Source: Phycisphaerae bacterium
Lineage (GTDB): Bacteria > Planctomycetota > Phycisphaerae > UBA1845 > UTPLA1
Reading direction: 5' to 3'
Assembly: GCA_023150615.1 (NCBI GenBank)
Contig: JAKLKO010000010.1
Location: 62,001-126,000 of the forward strand
DNA: 64,000 nucleotides
Under the pieces are notes generated by a model. The model saw only the letters and a program-made list of their open reading frames with translations, did not search any database and was not told the DNA's origin. Positions 1 through 9,199 of the stretch are shown piece after piece; the first letter of the stretch is position 1; every line of letters begins with the position of its first letter. Both the position numbers and the translations under genes were made by a program.

Positions 1-1
1 C

Positions 2-448
2 CCGCTGGATGACGGCTTCTTCATGTCGGTTCAGGTCAACGGCGACAACTTCGACCTGAACAGCGAACCGTTCGGCAATTACGACTTCGACGACTACCAG
101 GTCTGCATCGGCGGACCGACCCGACCGTACGCGTTCCTCGATTTCTCGAACGTCGATGACTTCGGAGCCCCGAGCCCCGGGGAGGGCGGCTTCATCTTCG
201 TGATGCGGGCCGGCGCCTTCCGGCCGGGTGGCGCGCTCGCCGGCGTCGTGGTCGATCCCAACGCGCCGTTCCCCATGCCGGTCAACGCGGGCAACCAGAT
301 CATCGCCCCGGTCTCCGGCTACAACGAGCCGCTCGTCCCGCCCATCGCCGGTCCGGACGAGGACAACTTCGCGACGCCGCCCGCGGCCGGTCAGCCGCAG
401 GGCGTCCACGAGTTCGGCATCTCGGTCTTCTTCGTGCACCAGAGCTAG
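2..448 (+). CDS. C-terminal part of an unrecognised protein
   Basis: The reading frame is open from the first bases of the window, so the true start lies upstream and only about 148 residues are visible. The fragment is rich in Asp, Gly, Pro and Phe, with no obvious membrane segment and no motif I can name. It ends in FFVHQS, without a PEP-CTERM or other anchor. The composition would suit an exported beta-rich protein, but that is inference. A strong rho-independent terminator follows within 35 bases of the stop, which supports this as the 3' end of a real transcription unit. Confidence 0.6.
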   Translation, partial: PLDDGFFMSVQVNGDNFDLNSEPFGNYDFDDYQVCIGGPTRPYAFLDFSNVDDFGAPSPGEGGFIFVMRAGAFRPGGALAGVVVDPNAPFPMPVNAGNQIIAPVSGYNEPLVPPIAGPDEDNFATPPAAGQPQGVHEFGISVFFVHQS

Positions 449-480
449 CCGAGGCTCGCATTCAATTGTGGTTCATCCCG

Positions 481-518
481 GCGGGTGCGTCCCCTGTGAC
501 GCACCCGCTTCTTTTTTG
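481..518 (+). terminator. Rho-independent terminator
   Basis: A perfect 10-bp stem (GCGGGTGCGT at 481-490, ACGCACCCGC at 499-508) with an 8-base loop is followed by a T-rich run at 509-517. It lies just downstream of the partial gene ending at 448 and upstream of the gene at 581. Confidence 0.85.
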
Positions 519-580
519 CCGCGCCGAACCCTGCCGGCGAATCGCGCGGGCCTTCCGCCTCGCGGATACGATACGCGCGC

Positions 581-2431
581 ATGACCGGCCACGACCGGCC
601 CGTGATGATCTACGACGGCGATTGCGACTTCTGCCGGAGCTGGATCGCGCGATGGCAGGCGCTGTCCGGTGATCGGATCGACTACGCGGCGTTCCAGCAC
701 GTCGCCGAACGATTTCCGCAGATCTCCGCCGATGAATTCCGCCGCGAGGTCAAGCTCGTCGAGCCGGATGGAACGGTCTACGGCGGCGCGGCCGCAGTCT
801 ACCGCGCCTTGCGCGATGTCCCCGGCCGCGGCTGGCTCGAACGCGCGTACCAGCGCGTCCCCGGCTTCGCACTCCTCAGCGATCTCGCCTATCGTTGGAT
901 CGCCGATCACCGCCCGCTCCTTTCTCGCGTCACGCTGCGGTTGTGGGGCGGCGCGCCGAACGACTCGACCTATCACCTCGCCCGCAGCTACTTCCTCCGC
1001 GGACTCGGCGTAGTCTACCTGTTCGCGTTTGTGTCGCTGCTCGTCCAGATGCCCGGACTGATCGGCCGACAGGGTATCCTCCCCGCGGCGGAGTTCATCG
1101 AAGCGGTCCGCGATCACCTCGGGCCGTCCGGTTTCTGGCGGCTGCCGACGCTCTGCTGGTGGGCATCGGGCGATGGGTTCCTTTCGGCCCTCGCATGGAT
1201 CGGCGTGGTCGCGGCCGCACTCCTGATCGCCGGCGTGCTGCCGCGGATGGTGCTCGCCGTCCTCTGGATCGCGTACCTGTCGCTCGTCAACGTCTCGCAG
1301 GACTTTCTCGGTTTTCAATGGGATGCACTGCTCCTGGAGGCGGGATTCCTCGCGATCCTCGTCGCGCCGCGCAGCGGGTTCATGCGCGCCGGCCTCGACC
1401 CCGCGCCGTCACGCATCACGTTCTGGCTGCTGCACTGGCTGCTCTTCCGATTGATGTTCCTGTCCGGCATCACGAAACTGACCTACAACGATCCGACCTG
1501 GCTCAACCTCTCCGCCCTGGAGTACCACTATCAGACCCAGCCGCTGCCAACCTGGATCGGCTGGTACGCCCATCAGCTTCCGGGCTGGTTTCAGCGCCTC
1601 TCCGTCGCCGTCATGTTCATCATCGAGCTGCTGCTCCCGTTCCACGTCTTCGGCCCGCGCCGCATGAAGCAGATCGCGTTCACCGGCTTCGTGCTGCTCC
1701 AGGCCCTCATCGCCGCCACAGGAAACTACGCCTTCTTCAACCTGCTCACCGTCGTCCTGTGCATCCCGCTTCTCGACGACCGCGCGCTTGGCCGACTGAC
1801 CGCCACATCAACGCAACAGCGGCTTGCCACCGCGCCCCCGATGGTGAGTTTCGCCGCGCGGTGGCGACGCATCACGCTTGGCCCCGTCTTTGCCGTCATC
1901 TTCATCGCAAGCACACTCGAGGGGATCGAGGAGATCTTCGGCCGCGGAAGCCTGCCCCGCGTCGCCGAGGCTGCGCTCGCGCCGTTGCGGCCGTTCCGCT
2001 CGATCAACGGCTACGGCCTGTTCCGTGTGATGACGACCGGTCGTCCGGAGATCGTCCTTCAGGGCAGTCGTGATGGGCTGCACTGGCAGGCGTACGAGTT
2101 CCGCTGGAAGCCGGGCGACGTCCGCCGCCGGCCGGGGTTCGTCGAGCCGCATCAGCCGCGGTTGGATTGGCAGATGTGGTTCGCGGCGCTGCGCGCCCCG
2201 AATCACCCGCCGTGGTTCGTCCGGTTCGTACGGCGCGTGCTCGACGGCTCGCCCGACGTCCTTCACCTGCTCGGCACGAATCCGTTCCCCGATTCGCCCC
2301 CGCAATACCTCCGCGCACAACTCTACCAGTATCGGTTCACAACGATCGAGGAGCGACGGAAGACCGGCGAGTGGTGGCATCGCGAGCGGATCGGCGATTA
2401 CCTGCCGGTGGTTTCGCTCCGCGGACGCTGA
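581..2431 (+). CDS. DCC-type thiol-disulfide oxidoreductase domain fused to lipase maturation factor-like membrane protein
   Basis: The 616-residue protein starts with a DCC/DUF393 domain (about residues 8-115), recognised by the DGDCDFC motif (D-G-x-C-x-x-C), a thioredoxin-like redox centre. From about residue 130 it becomes a polytopic membrane protein with many hydrophobic helices, and it resembles lipase maturation factor (LMF1-type) proteins. Shared features are the Trp/Phe-rich helices, the stretch SGITKLTYNDPTW and a soluble C-terminal region ending in RYRFTTIEERR-like sequence. In animals LMF1 supports folding of secreted lipases; the bacterial role is not established. A fused redox domain fits a function in folding or disulfide handling of an exported enzyme, which is inference. 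It lies alone, facing the convergent gene that ends at 2398, with a 34-base overlap. Confidence 0.75.
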   Translation: MTGHDRPVMIYDGDCDFCRSWIARWQALSGDRIDYAAFQHVAERFPQISADEFRREVKLVEPDGTVYGGAAAVYRALRDVPGRGWLERAYQRVPGFALLSDLAYRWIADHRPLLSRVTLRLWGGAPNDSTYHLARSYFLRGLGVVYLFAFVSLLVQMPGLIGRQGILPAAEFIEAVRDHLGPSGFWRLPTLCWWASGDGFLSALAWIGVVAAALLIAGVLPRMVLAVLWIAYLSLVNVSQDFLGFQWDALLLEAGFLAILVAPRSGFMRAGLDPAPSRITFWLLHWLLFRLMFLSGITKLTYNDPTWLNLSALEYHYQTQPLPTWIGWYAHQLPGWFQRLSVAVMFIIELLLPFHVFGPRRMKQIAFTGFVLLQALIAATGNYAFFNLLTVVLCIPLLDDRALGRLTATSTQQRLATAPPMVSFAARWRRITLGPVFAVIFIASTLEGIEEIFGRGSLPRVAEAALAPLRPFRSINGYGLFRVMTTGRPEIVLQGSRDGLHWQAYEFRWKPGDVRRRPGFVEPHQPRLDWQMWFAALRAPNHPPWFVRFVRRVLDGSPDVLHLLGTNPFPDSPPQYLRAQLYQYRFTTIEERRKTGEWWHRERIGDYLPVVSLRGR

Positions 2432-4425
2432 GACCGGCGATCCGCCGATCGCGCAAGCGCCGGGACGTTGACGGCGTGAACGCGCCGCGGATCGAGCAGC
2501 GATTGCAGCAGGATGCGCATGGTGTGAAAGGCCGTCATGTCGATGATGTGGCCGGTCACATCCTCCGGACCGAACGCGAACCAGCGCTCGATGGCGAAGT
2601 CCGGCTCTCGCAGGAACAGGCACACGGCGCCATCCTCGAAGCGATAGCCGCCCCACGCCTCGCGCACGAGGAGGAACTCGCGCCCCTTGATCCGGCCGAC
2701 GATCGAGGCGCCGCGCGTCGCGTCGCCGGCGTCAACTTGGAACCCGTCGCGCCGCGACCCGCGCCAGCCCGCCTGCGAGCCGTAGAATGCCGGCTTGCGG
2801 ATGAACGGGCCGCCGTACTCCGGACAAAACGTGTCGCAGTTGCCGCACTCGTTGCAGAAATCGGCGAAGTTGGCGATCTGCATGGTCCGCTCGACGCGGA
2901 TCTCGCGCGCCGCCGACCGAACGAGCTCCCGGTCGCGCACGACGTAGTCGCAGAACTCCAGCGTGTGCGCATCCGTCGGATAGGTGAAGTTCGCATCGTT
3001 CGGACAGACCGGAATGCACTTGTCGCAGGTGATGCAGTCGAACACGTCGAGCTGCGAGTCGATTCGCTTCGGCTCCGCTCGGTTCTGATTCGCGTGGTAT
3101 CGCGGATCGGCCGCGGCCTCGCGCGCGATCGAAGCGAGATTCGCCGCGGCCGCGCGTTGCGCGTCGTCGCCGGCCGTGCCGCGGGCCTTGCGGATGAACT
3201 CGTCGATCGTGCTCGCCCCGACGCGGCGCATCTGTGCCGCCAGTTCCGCCAGATACCCCGGCAGGCGCGCATACCCGCCCGGGCGCAGCAGATCGGTGCA
3301 CGTCGTGATCGGACAGAATCCGCACGCCACCATGTTCGCGCAATTCTGTCGGTCGACGCCGGCGCTGAACGTCAGCGGCAGCTCCGGCCCGACCGCGCGG
3401 CGGAACTCGTCCGCCAGCGCAAGAGTGATGACGTGCAGCGGCTGGCCGGACAGGTACATGATCTTCTGGTCGGACGGAAAGAACCGGCGGTGATTCAGCA
3501 CTTCGAGCGTGTTCGAGAACTTCGCCCCGAAGCCGCGCCCGCGCGACACCGCCAGCGCCGCGAGCCGTCGACAGAGCAATACGCCCTCGTCGAACGACAG
3601 ACCGCTCGTGTACGCCGCGGGATTGACGATCAGTTCCTGATAGCCGAGCACGTCGTGCAGCAGATGCTCCAGGCGCTCCCGCCCGAGCATCGGCGGGTTC
3701 ATCTTCACGACGACGTCGCAGTCCAACTGTGTGATCAGGAACTCGCAGATGCGCTCGATCTCGTCGGCCGGGCAGCCGTGAAACGTCGAGAGCGTGATGC
3801 CGGTCGACAGCCGCGTCGGATAGTCGAGGTCCCGCAGCGCGTGTTCGTGGCGAGGAATCTGTCCGCGCAACGCCTCCACCAGCGCCCGCGCATCGCGCAT
3901 CCGCTCGATGAACGATCGCACGGGCGACGATCGAATACCCGCCAGGTCGTACCCCACGCTCATGTCGAAAATCGTCTCGCCCGCGCGCGAAAACGTGCCC
4001 GATGCGACAAGGTCGCCTGTGCGGAGCATGTGGATCAGCATCGCCCCGGCCACGTATTCGCGCAGCGACTCGTCGATCCGCAACTCCTGCGACCATTCGA
4101 TGTTGTAGCCCACGTTCGTCGCGTCGATGCACGGCCGCGCGATCCGCAGCCGATCGTTGATCTGCACGGTCTTCAATTCGAGAATCCGCGACCCAGCCAG
4201 CCACGACAGCACAAGGTTTTGCGCCATTTGGGTCTGCGGACCGGCCGCCGGTCCGACCGGCGTTCCGGCCGGCTGGCCGTGGAACTTCACCGAGAAATCG
4301 GGCCCGTCCGTGGGCGGAATCCACCATTTCCGCCGCGGCAAGTCGAATATCGCGTCCTGCGCCGCGAGCTCGAGCCGCATCCGCGAAACAAGTTCTTCGA
4401 ACCGGGCTGGCACAAGTTCCGCCAT
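2398..4425 (-). CDS. YgfK-like Fe-S protein (dihydroorotate dehydrogenase-like barrel plus two 4Fe-4S clusters)
   Basis: The ATG at 4425 (MAELVPARFEELV) gives 675 residues; the frame stays open upstream but that extension is Arg-rich and unlike protein. Residues 1-400 match the N-terminal flavin-barrel part of YgfK, the putative selenate reductase subunit. Matching features are the GTPVGPAAGPQTQMAQN segment, ELKTVQINDR, STFHGCP and DLLRPGGYARL. The C-terminal part carries two 4Fe-4S motifs: C464, C467, C470, C474 and C524, C527, C530, C534. E. coli YgfK has about 1030 residues, with a GltD-like FAD/NAD(P)H module between these parts. Here that module is replaced by only about 60 residues. The electron partner is therefore probably another protein, and the substrate is unknown. 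It is transcribed divergently from the gene at 4473, across 47 bases. Confidence 0.75.
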   Translation of the reverse strand: MAELVPARFEELVSRMRLELAAQDAIFDLPRRKWWIPPTDGPDFSVKFHGQPAGTPVGPAAGPQTQMAQNLVLSWLAGSRILELKTVQINDRLRIARPCIDATNVGYNIEWSQELRIDESLREYVAGAMLIHMLRTGDLVASGTFSRAGETIFDMSVGYDLAGIRSSPVRSFIERMRDARALVEALRGQIPRHEHALRDLDYPTRLSTGITLSTFHGCPADEIERICEFLITQLDCDVVVKMNPPMLGRERLEHLLHDVLGYQELIVNPAAYTSGLSFDEGVLLCRRLAALAVSRGRGFGAKFSNTLEVLNHRRFFPSDQKIMYLSGQPLHVITLALADEFRRAVGPELPLTFSAGVDRQNCANMVACGFCPITTCTDLLRPGGYARLPGYLAELAAQMRRVGASTIDEFIRKARGTAGDDAQRAAAANLASIAREAAADPRYHANQNRAEPKRIDSQLDVFDCITCDKCIPVCPNDANFTYPTDAHTLEFCDYVVRDRELVRSAAREIRVERTMQIANFADFCNECGNCDTFCPEYGGPFIRKPAFYGSQAGWRGSRRDGFQVDAGDATRGASIVGRIKGREFLLVREAWGGYRFEDGAVCLFLREPDFAIERWFAFGPEDVTGHIIDMTAFHTMRILLQSLLDPRRVHAVNVPALARSADRRSQRPRSETTGR

Positions 4426-4472
4426 GGCCGCATTGTACCGGCCGCCCGCGCTCGGCGTCGGCGGAGTAGCCC

Positions 4473-6032
4473 GTGAGGCGTTTTCGGCGACACGCGATCC
4501 TCTGTTCCGCAACGGCGGCCGCCGCCGTATCGGCGCTCTGCGCGTTGCCGCGCGGGATCGGCCTTCATGATTCGGGCGATCTTCAGATGGCCGCCGCGCG
4601 CTTCGGCATCGCCCATCCGCCCGGATACGCACTGCTCACGCTCGCAGGCCACGCCGCGACGCGCATCATGCCGGTTGCCCCACCCGATGCGGTCACGCTG
4701 CTCAACTGGCTCGCCGGCACGGCGACCATCGCGTTGACGATCGCGTGGCTTCGATTGCTCCGCGTCCATTCGATAGTCGCGCTGCCCGCGGGCCTTGCGC
4801 TCGCAGCGATGCCGCGGTTCTGGGAGTTCTGGACGGTCGCCGAGGTCTACATCCCCGGCCTGCTTCTCTTGATTGTGGGCATCGTCGCCTTCGAGCGATA
4901 CGAGCAGTCCGCCCGCGCCGGTCGAATGGCAGCGGCCGCAGCGGCCCTCAGCGCGGCCGTCACGACGCGCATCTCGCTCGTACCCCTCCTGCCGATCTTC
5001 GTCGCCTGCGTGATGATCGCCGCCCGCCGCTCCTCCCGATCGGCCCGCATGCGCGCGCCGGCGCGTCACGGACCGCACGCCATCGCCGCGATCGCCGGCC
5101 TCCTCCTCCCAATCGCGCTTCACCTCGCGTATCTCTGGTGGCGCGACACGCCCGCAACCGAGTACAACTACATCTCGCAATACCTCGCGAGCGATCCCGT
5201 CATCGCGCCCGATCAATTCGATCCCGCGACGAAACTCCGGAGAATCGCGTGGCTCGCCTCCGGTCGTCAGTATTGGCACTTCGTCGATGTCTCGCCCCGC
5301 GCGATCTTGGGACGCGGCGCGGCCATGGTTCGCGTCGCCTCGCCGTGGGCCGTCGGTGCGACCATCCTCGCGATCCCGCTCGCCGTCACCGGCGCGATGG
5401 GCCTTGCGCGACGCCGACCCGCGACAACGACGCTGCTTGTCGGCGCCGCGATCGTCGAAGCGGCGTTCCTCGCCACCTTCGCCGTAACGGACATCGCCTC
5501 GATGACGATCCCTCTCTCGTGGATCGCGATCACGATCGCCGCCATCGGGCTCGACCGCGTTCGCCGCGAGGCGCGGCAGCACCCGAATCCGGCGCGCGCG
5601 CGGCCACTCCGCCCCGTCGGTACGGCAGCGGCGGCGTTCGCATCCGTGGTGTTCCTCGCAATCTGCGCCGCGCGCGGATGGGCAGGGACTCCGCCCGCGG
5701 ATGCGCTCATCCCGCGCGTGGAATGGCATTCGCTTCCGCCGAACGCGCTGGTCCTCACGGTGTGGGAGTACTACGCACCGTTGGTGTACGAACGGACCTA
5801 TGTCGCCCACCGCGACGATGTGCTCATCCTCGCCGCACAGGACGAACACCTCCCCGTGGCAGCGCGGAACCGCGCCCAGGTCTTCAGCGCCGACGGCCGC
5901 GCTGCGCCGGGCTGGAGCCTCGAACCCGCGTGCGGAATCTGGCGAGTGCGCACCGCGGCCGAAGTGAGACCTACCGACTCGCGGCGCCGAGCCGAATCCC
6001 GGCCCACAGCGCCAACGCCGCCGCGCCGATGA
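4473..6032 (+). CDS. DUF2723-type polytopic membrane protein (GT-C-like)
   Basis: Starts with GTG at 4473, preceded by GGAG at about 6 bases. The 519-residue protein has about ten hydrophobic helices. An early segment, HDSGDLQMAAARFGIAHPPGY, matches the signature of DUF2723 proteins, which are related to protein O-mannosyltransferase-type GT-C enzymes. The first loop with Asp residues is where such enzymes bind the lipid-linked sugar donor. Transfer of a sugar to an envelope protein or lipid is therefore possible but unproven. The last 62 bases overlap the 3' end of the convergent kinase gene. Confidence 0.65.
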   Translation: MRRFRRHAILCSATAAAAVSALCALPRGIGLHDSGDLQMAAARFGIAHPPGYALLTLAGHAATRIMPVAPPDAVTLLNWLAGTATIALTIAWLRLLRVHSIVALPAGLALAAMPRFWEFWTVAEVYIPGLLLLIVGIVAFERYEQSARAGRMAAAAAALSAAVTTRISLVPLLPIFVACVMIAARRSSRSARMRAPARHGPHAIAAIAGLLLPIALHLAYLWWRDTPATEYNYISQYLASDPVIAPDQFDPATKLRRIAWLASGRQYWHFVDVSPRAILGRGAAMVRVASPWAVGATILAIPLAVTGAMGLARRRPATTTLLVGAAIVEAAFLATFAVTDIASMTIPLSWIAITIAAIGLDRVRREARQHPNPARARPLRPVGTAAAAFASVVFLAICAARGWAGTPPADALIPRVEWHSLPPNALVLTVWEYYAPLVYERTYVAHRDDVLILAAQDEHLPVAARNRAQVFSADGRAAPGWSLEPACGIWRVRTAAEVRPTDSRRRAESRPTAPTPPRR

Positions 6033-7077
6033 GCATCAGCACGAACGTCGCGAGCCAGAACTCTGGCCGCGCGAGGAAGGCGGCGATGATGCGATTGCGA
6101 AGCGTCGGCGCGACGGCGCTGGCCTGTGCCGCGCGGATTTTCCGCCCGACGACGTTGATCGCATCCAGCGCCGCGACGAGCTGCGACAACCCGCCGCGGG
6201 CGTTCCGTGGCGCGCGCAGCGCCTGGCGAATCAGCGTCAGGTCCCAGATCACCTCGTCGGCCGCCTGGTAGCGATGCTCCGGCAGCTTCGCCATCGCCCG
6301 CGACACGAACGCCTCCAGCGCCGTGCTGATCTGTGTATTGATGGACCGGATCGGCACCGGGTCCATGCGCCGATGCTGATCGATGACCACGAATGGGTTG
6401 TCCCCCTGGAACGGTGGCCGGCCCGTCGCCATGTTGTACACGACGCAGCCGAGCGAGTAGATGTCCGCTCGTGCATCGACGTCGTCGGCGCCGAGCGCCT
6501 GCTCGGGACTGAGGAACGCCGGCGTGCCGAACACGCGCCCCACGGTCGTCTGGAACGACAGCGATGACGCCACGTACTTCGCCATGCCGAAGTCGGCGAG
6601 CTTCACGTCCCCGCCGCGCGTCACGAGGATGTTCCCCGGCTTGATGTCGCGGTGCAGCACGCCCTGACCGTGCGCGTGCTGCAGTGCCCGCGCCACCGCC
6701 AGCGCGATCTCGACGACTTGCGCTTCGGCCAGCCGCTCCTCCTGGCGGATGAGCCGGTCGAGCGACGGACCATCCACCAGCTCGAACGCAATGTAGTTCA
6801 GCTTCTCGAGGACGCCGTGGTCATAGACCGTCACGATGTTCGGGTGCTTCAGCTTTGATGCCGCCTGGGCCTCGCGCCGGAACCGCGACAGGTACGTGTC
6901 ATCGATGGCGAGCGACCGCGGCAGTATCTTCAGCGCCACATCGCGCTGCGCGACCGTGTCGCGGGCGCGATAGACGATGCCCATCCCGCCGCGGCCGATC
7001 GGCTCGATGATCTCGTAGGGTCCGAGCCGGGCCCGTCCCGGCCGGGCCGGTCGCGATTCGGTCGATTCATCCGGCAT
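5971..7077 (-). CDS. Membrane-anchored Ser/Thr protein kinase (Hanks/PASTA-less PknB type)
   Basis: Complete kinase domain at residues 21-285: glycine loop GRGGMGIVY (28-36), ATP-binding Lys50 in VALKIL, catalytic HRDIKPGN (142-149), DFG (162-164) and activation-segment GTPAFLSPEQ. All residues needed for activity are present. A single membrane helix near residues 335-360 lies almost at the C-terminus and leaves no real extracellular sensor domain. The protein would be a cytoplasmic kinase tethered by its tail. It is transcribed divergently from der across 113 bases and converges on the DUF2723 gene. Targets are unknown. Confidence 0.9.
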   Translation of the reverse strand: MPDESTESRPARPGRARLGPYEIIEPIGRGGMGIVYRARDTVAQRDVALKILPRSLAIDDTYLSRFRREAQAASKLKHPNIVTVYDHGVLEKLNYIAFELVDGPSLDRLIRQEERLAEAQVVEIALAVARALQHAHGQGVLHRDIKPGNILVTRGGDVKLADFGMAKYVASSLSFQTTVGRVFGTPAFLSPEQALGADDVDARADIYSLGCVVYNMATGRPPFQGDNPFVVIDQHRRMDPVPIRSINTQISTALEAFVSRAMAKLPEHRYQAADEVIWDLTLIRQALRAPRNARGGLSQLVAALDAINVVGRKIRAAQASAVAPTLRNRIIAAFLARPEFWLATFVLMLIGAAALALWAGIRLGAASR

Positions 7078-7190
7078 GAGTCACCCGGGCGCTGCTTCCC
7101 CGTAACCTATTCTCCCCAGCGCGCATCACGCCGACAAGCCGAAAACGCGGCGACGTGGCTGCATCCCCGCGCCGGCCGTAAGATGGAATA

Positions 7191-8543
7191 ATGGCCCTGC
7201 CCGTTATCGCGATCGTCGGCCGGCCGAACGTCGGCAAAAGCTCGCTGCTGAACGCCTTCGCCGGGCGGCGCATCAGCATCGTCGACCCAACGCCGGGCGT
7301 TACGCGCGACCGCGTCTCGGCCATCATCGACGTCAACGATGTGTACTTCGAGCTCGTCGACACCGGCGGCTACGGCATCGAAGATCGCGACCGGCTCACC
7401 GAGCACGTCGAACAGCAGATCCGGTACGCCGTGGAGTCCGCCTCGCTGGTCCTGTTCGTGGTCGACCTCCAGGCCGAACTGACGCGGCTCGATCAGCAGG
7501 TCGCCGAGTTCCTCCGGCCGCGCACCGACCACGTCCTGCTTGTCGCCAACAAGGCCGACACGCTTCAACACGAGCGCGAGGCCGGCCGGCTGATCCGGCT
7601 CGGATTCGGAGATCCGCGGTGCGTCTCCGCGCTGCACGGTCGCGAGACCCGCTCGCTGCTTGAGGAAATCGCCGCGCGCGTCGGCGTCCGCGGTGCGGCG
7701 CCGAATGATCCGGTCCTCAAGCTTGCGATCGTCGGCCGGCAGAACGTCGGCAAGAGCACGTTCATCAACGGACTGGCCCGCGCGCCGCGCGTGATCGTCA
7801 GCGAGACCCCGGGCACCACGCGCGACGCCATCGACGTGCGGATCGAACACCAGGGTCGCACGCTGCTCCTGATTGACACGGCCGGCATCCGCAAGCGCGC
7901 CGCGCGCGACAAGACCGGTATCGATTTTTACAGCGTCGTCCGCGCCGAGCAGTCCATCCGCCGTGCCGACGTCGTCCTGTTCATGATCGACGCCACGGCG
8001 AAGATCACCGACGTCGACAAGAAGCTCGCCGGCTCGCTCGTCGAGCAGTTCAAGCCCGTCGCGATCGTCGTCAACAAGTGGGACCTCGCCAAGGGCCGCG
8101 CATCGGCCGACGACTACGGCGACTACCTTGCGAAGACGCTGCCCGGCCTGTCGCACGCCCCGATCGCCTTCACGTCCGCGACCCAGGAGCGAAACCTCGC
8201 CTCCACGCTCGACCTGGCCCACACGCTCCACAAGCAGGCCGACACGCGCGTCACGACCGGCCAGCTCAACCGCGCCATCCAGCTCGCCGTCGAGCAGCGT
8301 CAGCCGACCTCCGACCGAAAGGGCCGTCAGCCGCGCATCTACTACGCCACGCAGGTCGCGACGTGCCCGCCGACGATCGTCGTCTTCGTCAATAACCCGA
8401 CGTTCATGCGCGAAGACTATCGACGCTTTCTGGTGAAGCGCTTCCGCGACGCGTTGCCATTCCCGGAAGTCCCGATACGATTACTCTGGAGGGCGCGACG
8501 CTCCGCCGCCGCGGCCGGTTCGCGGCCGACACGCCATCGCTAG
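7191..8543 (+). CDS. der: Ribosome-associated GTPase Der (EngA)
   Basis: A 450-residue protein with two tandem GTPase domains and a C-terminal KH-like domain, the Der-specific layout. P-loop 1 is GRPNVGKS (residues 10-17) and P-loop 2 is GRQNVGKS (182-189). NKAD (120-123) and NKWD (about 283-286) give guanine specificity, and TPGVTRD and TPGTTRD are the switch I regions. Der is essential for late assembly of the 50S ribosomal subunit. The C-terminal tail is short and basic. The start ATG at 7191 precedes the conserved MALPVIAIVG strand directly. The zinc-ribbon gene at 8553 follows after 9 bases and may be cotranscribed. Confidence 0.96.
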   Translation: MALPVIAIVGRPNVGKSSLLNAFAGRRISIVDPTPGVTRDRVSAIIDVNDVYFELVDTGGYGIEDRDRLTEHVEQQIRYAVESASLVLFVVDLQAELTRLDQQVAEFLRPRTDHVLLVANKADTLQHEREAGRLIRLGFGDPRCVSALHGRETRSLLEEIAARVGVRGAAPNDPVLKLAIVGRQNVGKSTFINGLARAPRVIVSETPGTTRDAIDVRIEHQGRTLLLIDTAGIRKRAARDKTGIDFYSVVRAEQSIRRADVVLFMIDATAKITDVDKKLAGSLVEQFKPVAIVVNKWDLAKGRASADDYGDYLAKTLPGLSHAPIAFTSATQERNLASTLDLAHTLHKQADTRVTTGQLNRAIQLAVEQRQPTSDRKGRQPRIYYATQVATCPPTIVVFVNNPTFMREDYRRFLVKRFRDALPFPEVPIRLLWRARRSAAAAGSRPTRHR

Positions 8544-8552
8544 GATCATTCG

Positions 8553-9065
8553 ATGCCGATCGAATTCCACTGTACGCACTGCGAGCAGCTCGTACGGGCG
8601 CCCAACGAAGCCGCCGGCCGAAAAGGGAAATGCCCCCATTGCCAGAACATCGTCTACATCCCGTTGCCTCCCGAAGACTCGGGAGAGATTCCGCTCGCGC
8701 CCGTCGATGATGATGCCGAGCGCCGCGCGAAGCGACTTGAGACCGAAGCGCGCGAGCTGGAGCGGAAGCTCCGCGGAGAGCGCAGCCTCCCGGGCGAACC
8801 CGCCGGATCGGCGCGGCGCAGCGCCGGTCGCGCTGGAGGCGCCCCCGACGATCCTCGCGCGCTCGTCAGAGACTTCGTCGCCGCGATGTCCGAAGGGCGG
8901 CTCCAGGATGCCGAGCGCTGCGCCTACGCGCTGACGCAGGCCAAGCCGCAGGCAATCAGCGTCATTGATTCGCTCAGCACGCAGGACAAGCCGCCCGCCG
9001 ACTTTCCTCCGCTGCCGCGACCGGTTCTGCTCGGCTTCCTCAAGCAACTGCGCGCCCGGCTCTGA
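8553..9065 (+). CDS. Small zinc-ribbon protein of unknown function
   Basis: A 170-residue protein. Residues 7-30 form a four-Cys zinc ribbon (C7, C10, C27, C30) similar to the domains at the N-terminus of many planctomycete kinases and regulators. A charged, probably helical segment (about 50-85) and a Pro/Arg-rich linker follow, and a conserved-looking C-terminal region of about 75 residues ends in LLGFLKQLRARL. There is no signal peptide or membrane helix, so it should be cytoplasmic. It follows der by 9 bases and precedes a kinase gene that also begins with a zinc ribbon. I do not recognise the C-terminal part. Confidence 0.7.
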   Translation: MPIEFHCTHCEQLVRAPNEAAGRKGKCPHCQNIVYIPLPPEDSGEIPLAPVDDDAERRAKRLETEARELERKLRGERSLPGEPAGSARRSAGRAGGAPDDPRALVRDFVAAMSEGRLQDAERCAYALTQAKPQAISVIDSLSTQDKPPADFPPLPRPVLLGFLKQLRARL

Positions 9066-9157
9066 TGGCCGAACGCCGCGCTGCGCGGCGGATAAAATGC
9101 CCCGTAACGTCTCGCAACCCGGCGGAATCTCCAATGGAAGGCGCTCCCGATTGGGCA

Positions 9158-9163
9158 TATAGT
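9158..9163 (+). promoter_or_regulatory. Candidate -10 element upstream of zinc-ribbon kinase
   Basis: TATAGT matches the TATAAT consensus in five of six positions and lies in a locally AT-rich patch just before the kinase gene. The -35 position (TGGAAG at 9135-9140, 17-base spacing) is a poor match. Transcription from here would begin about 30 bases before the first possible start at 9200. Confidence 0.35.
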
Positions 9164-9199
9164 TAAAGAATCGGGGGAGCCGTCCGACGCGGACCACGA

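Noticed and set aside
2167-4476. Plus-strand open frame of 769 codons opposite the YgfK-like gene
   Set aside because: The minus strand carries two exact 4Fe-4S motifs and family segments, so the plus frame is a shadow.
9072-9092. GC-rich hairpin after the zinc-ribbon gene considered as terminator
   Set aside because: The stem is perfect (CGCCGCG/CGCGGCG) but no T-run follows on either strand.
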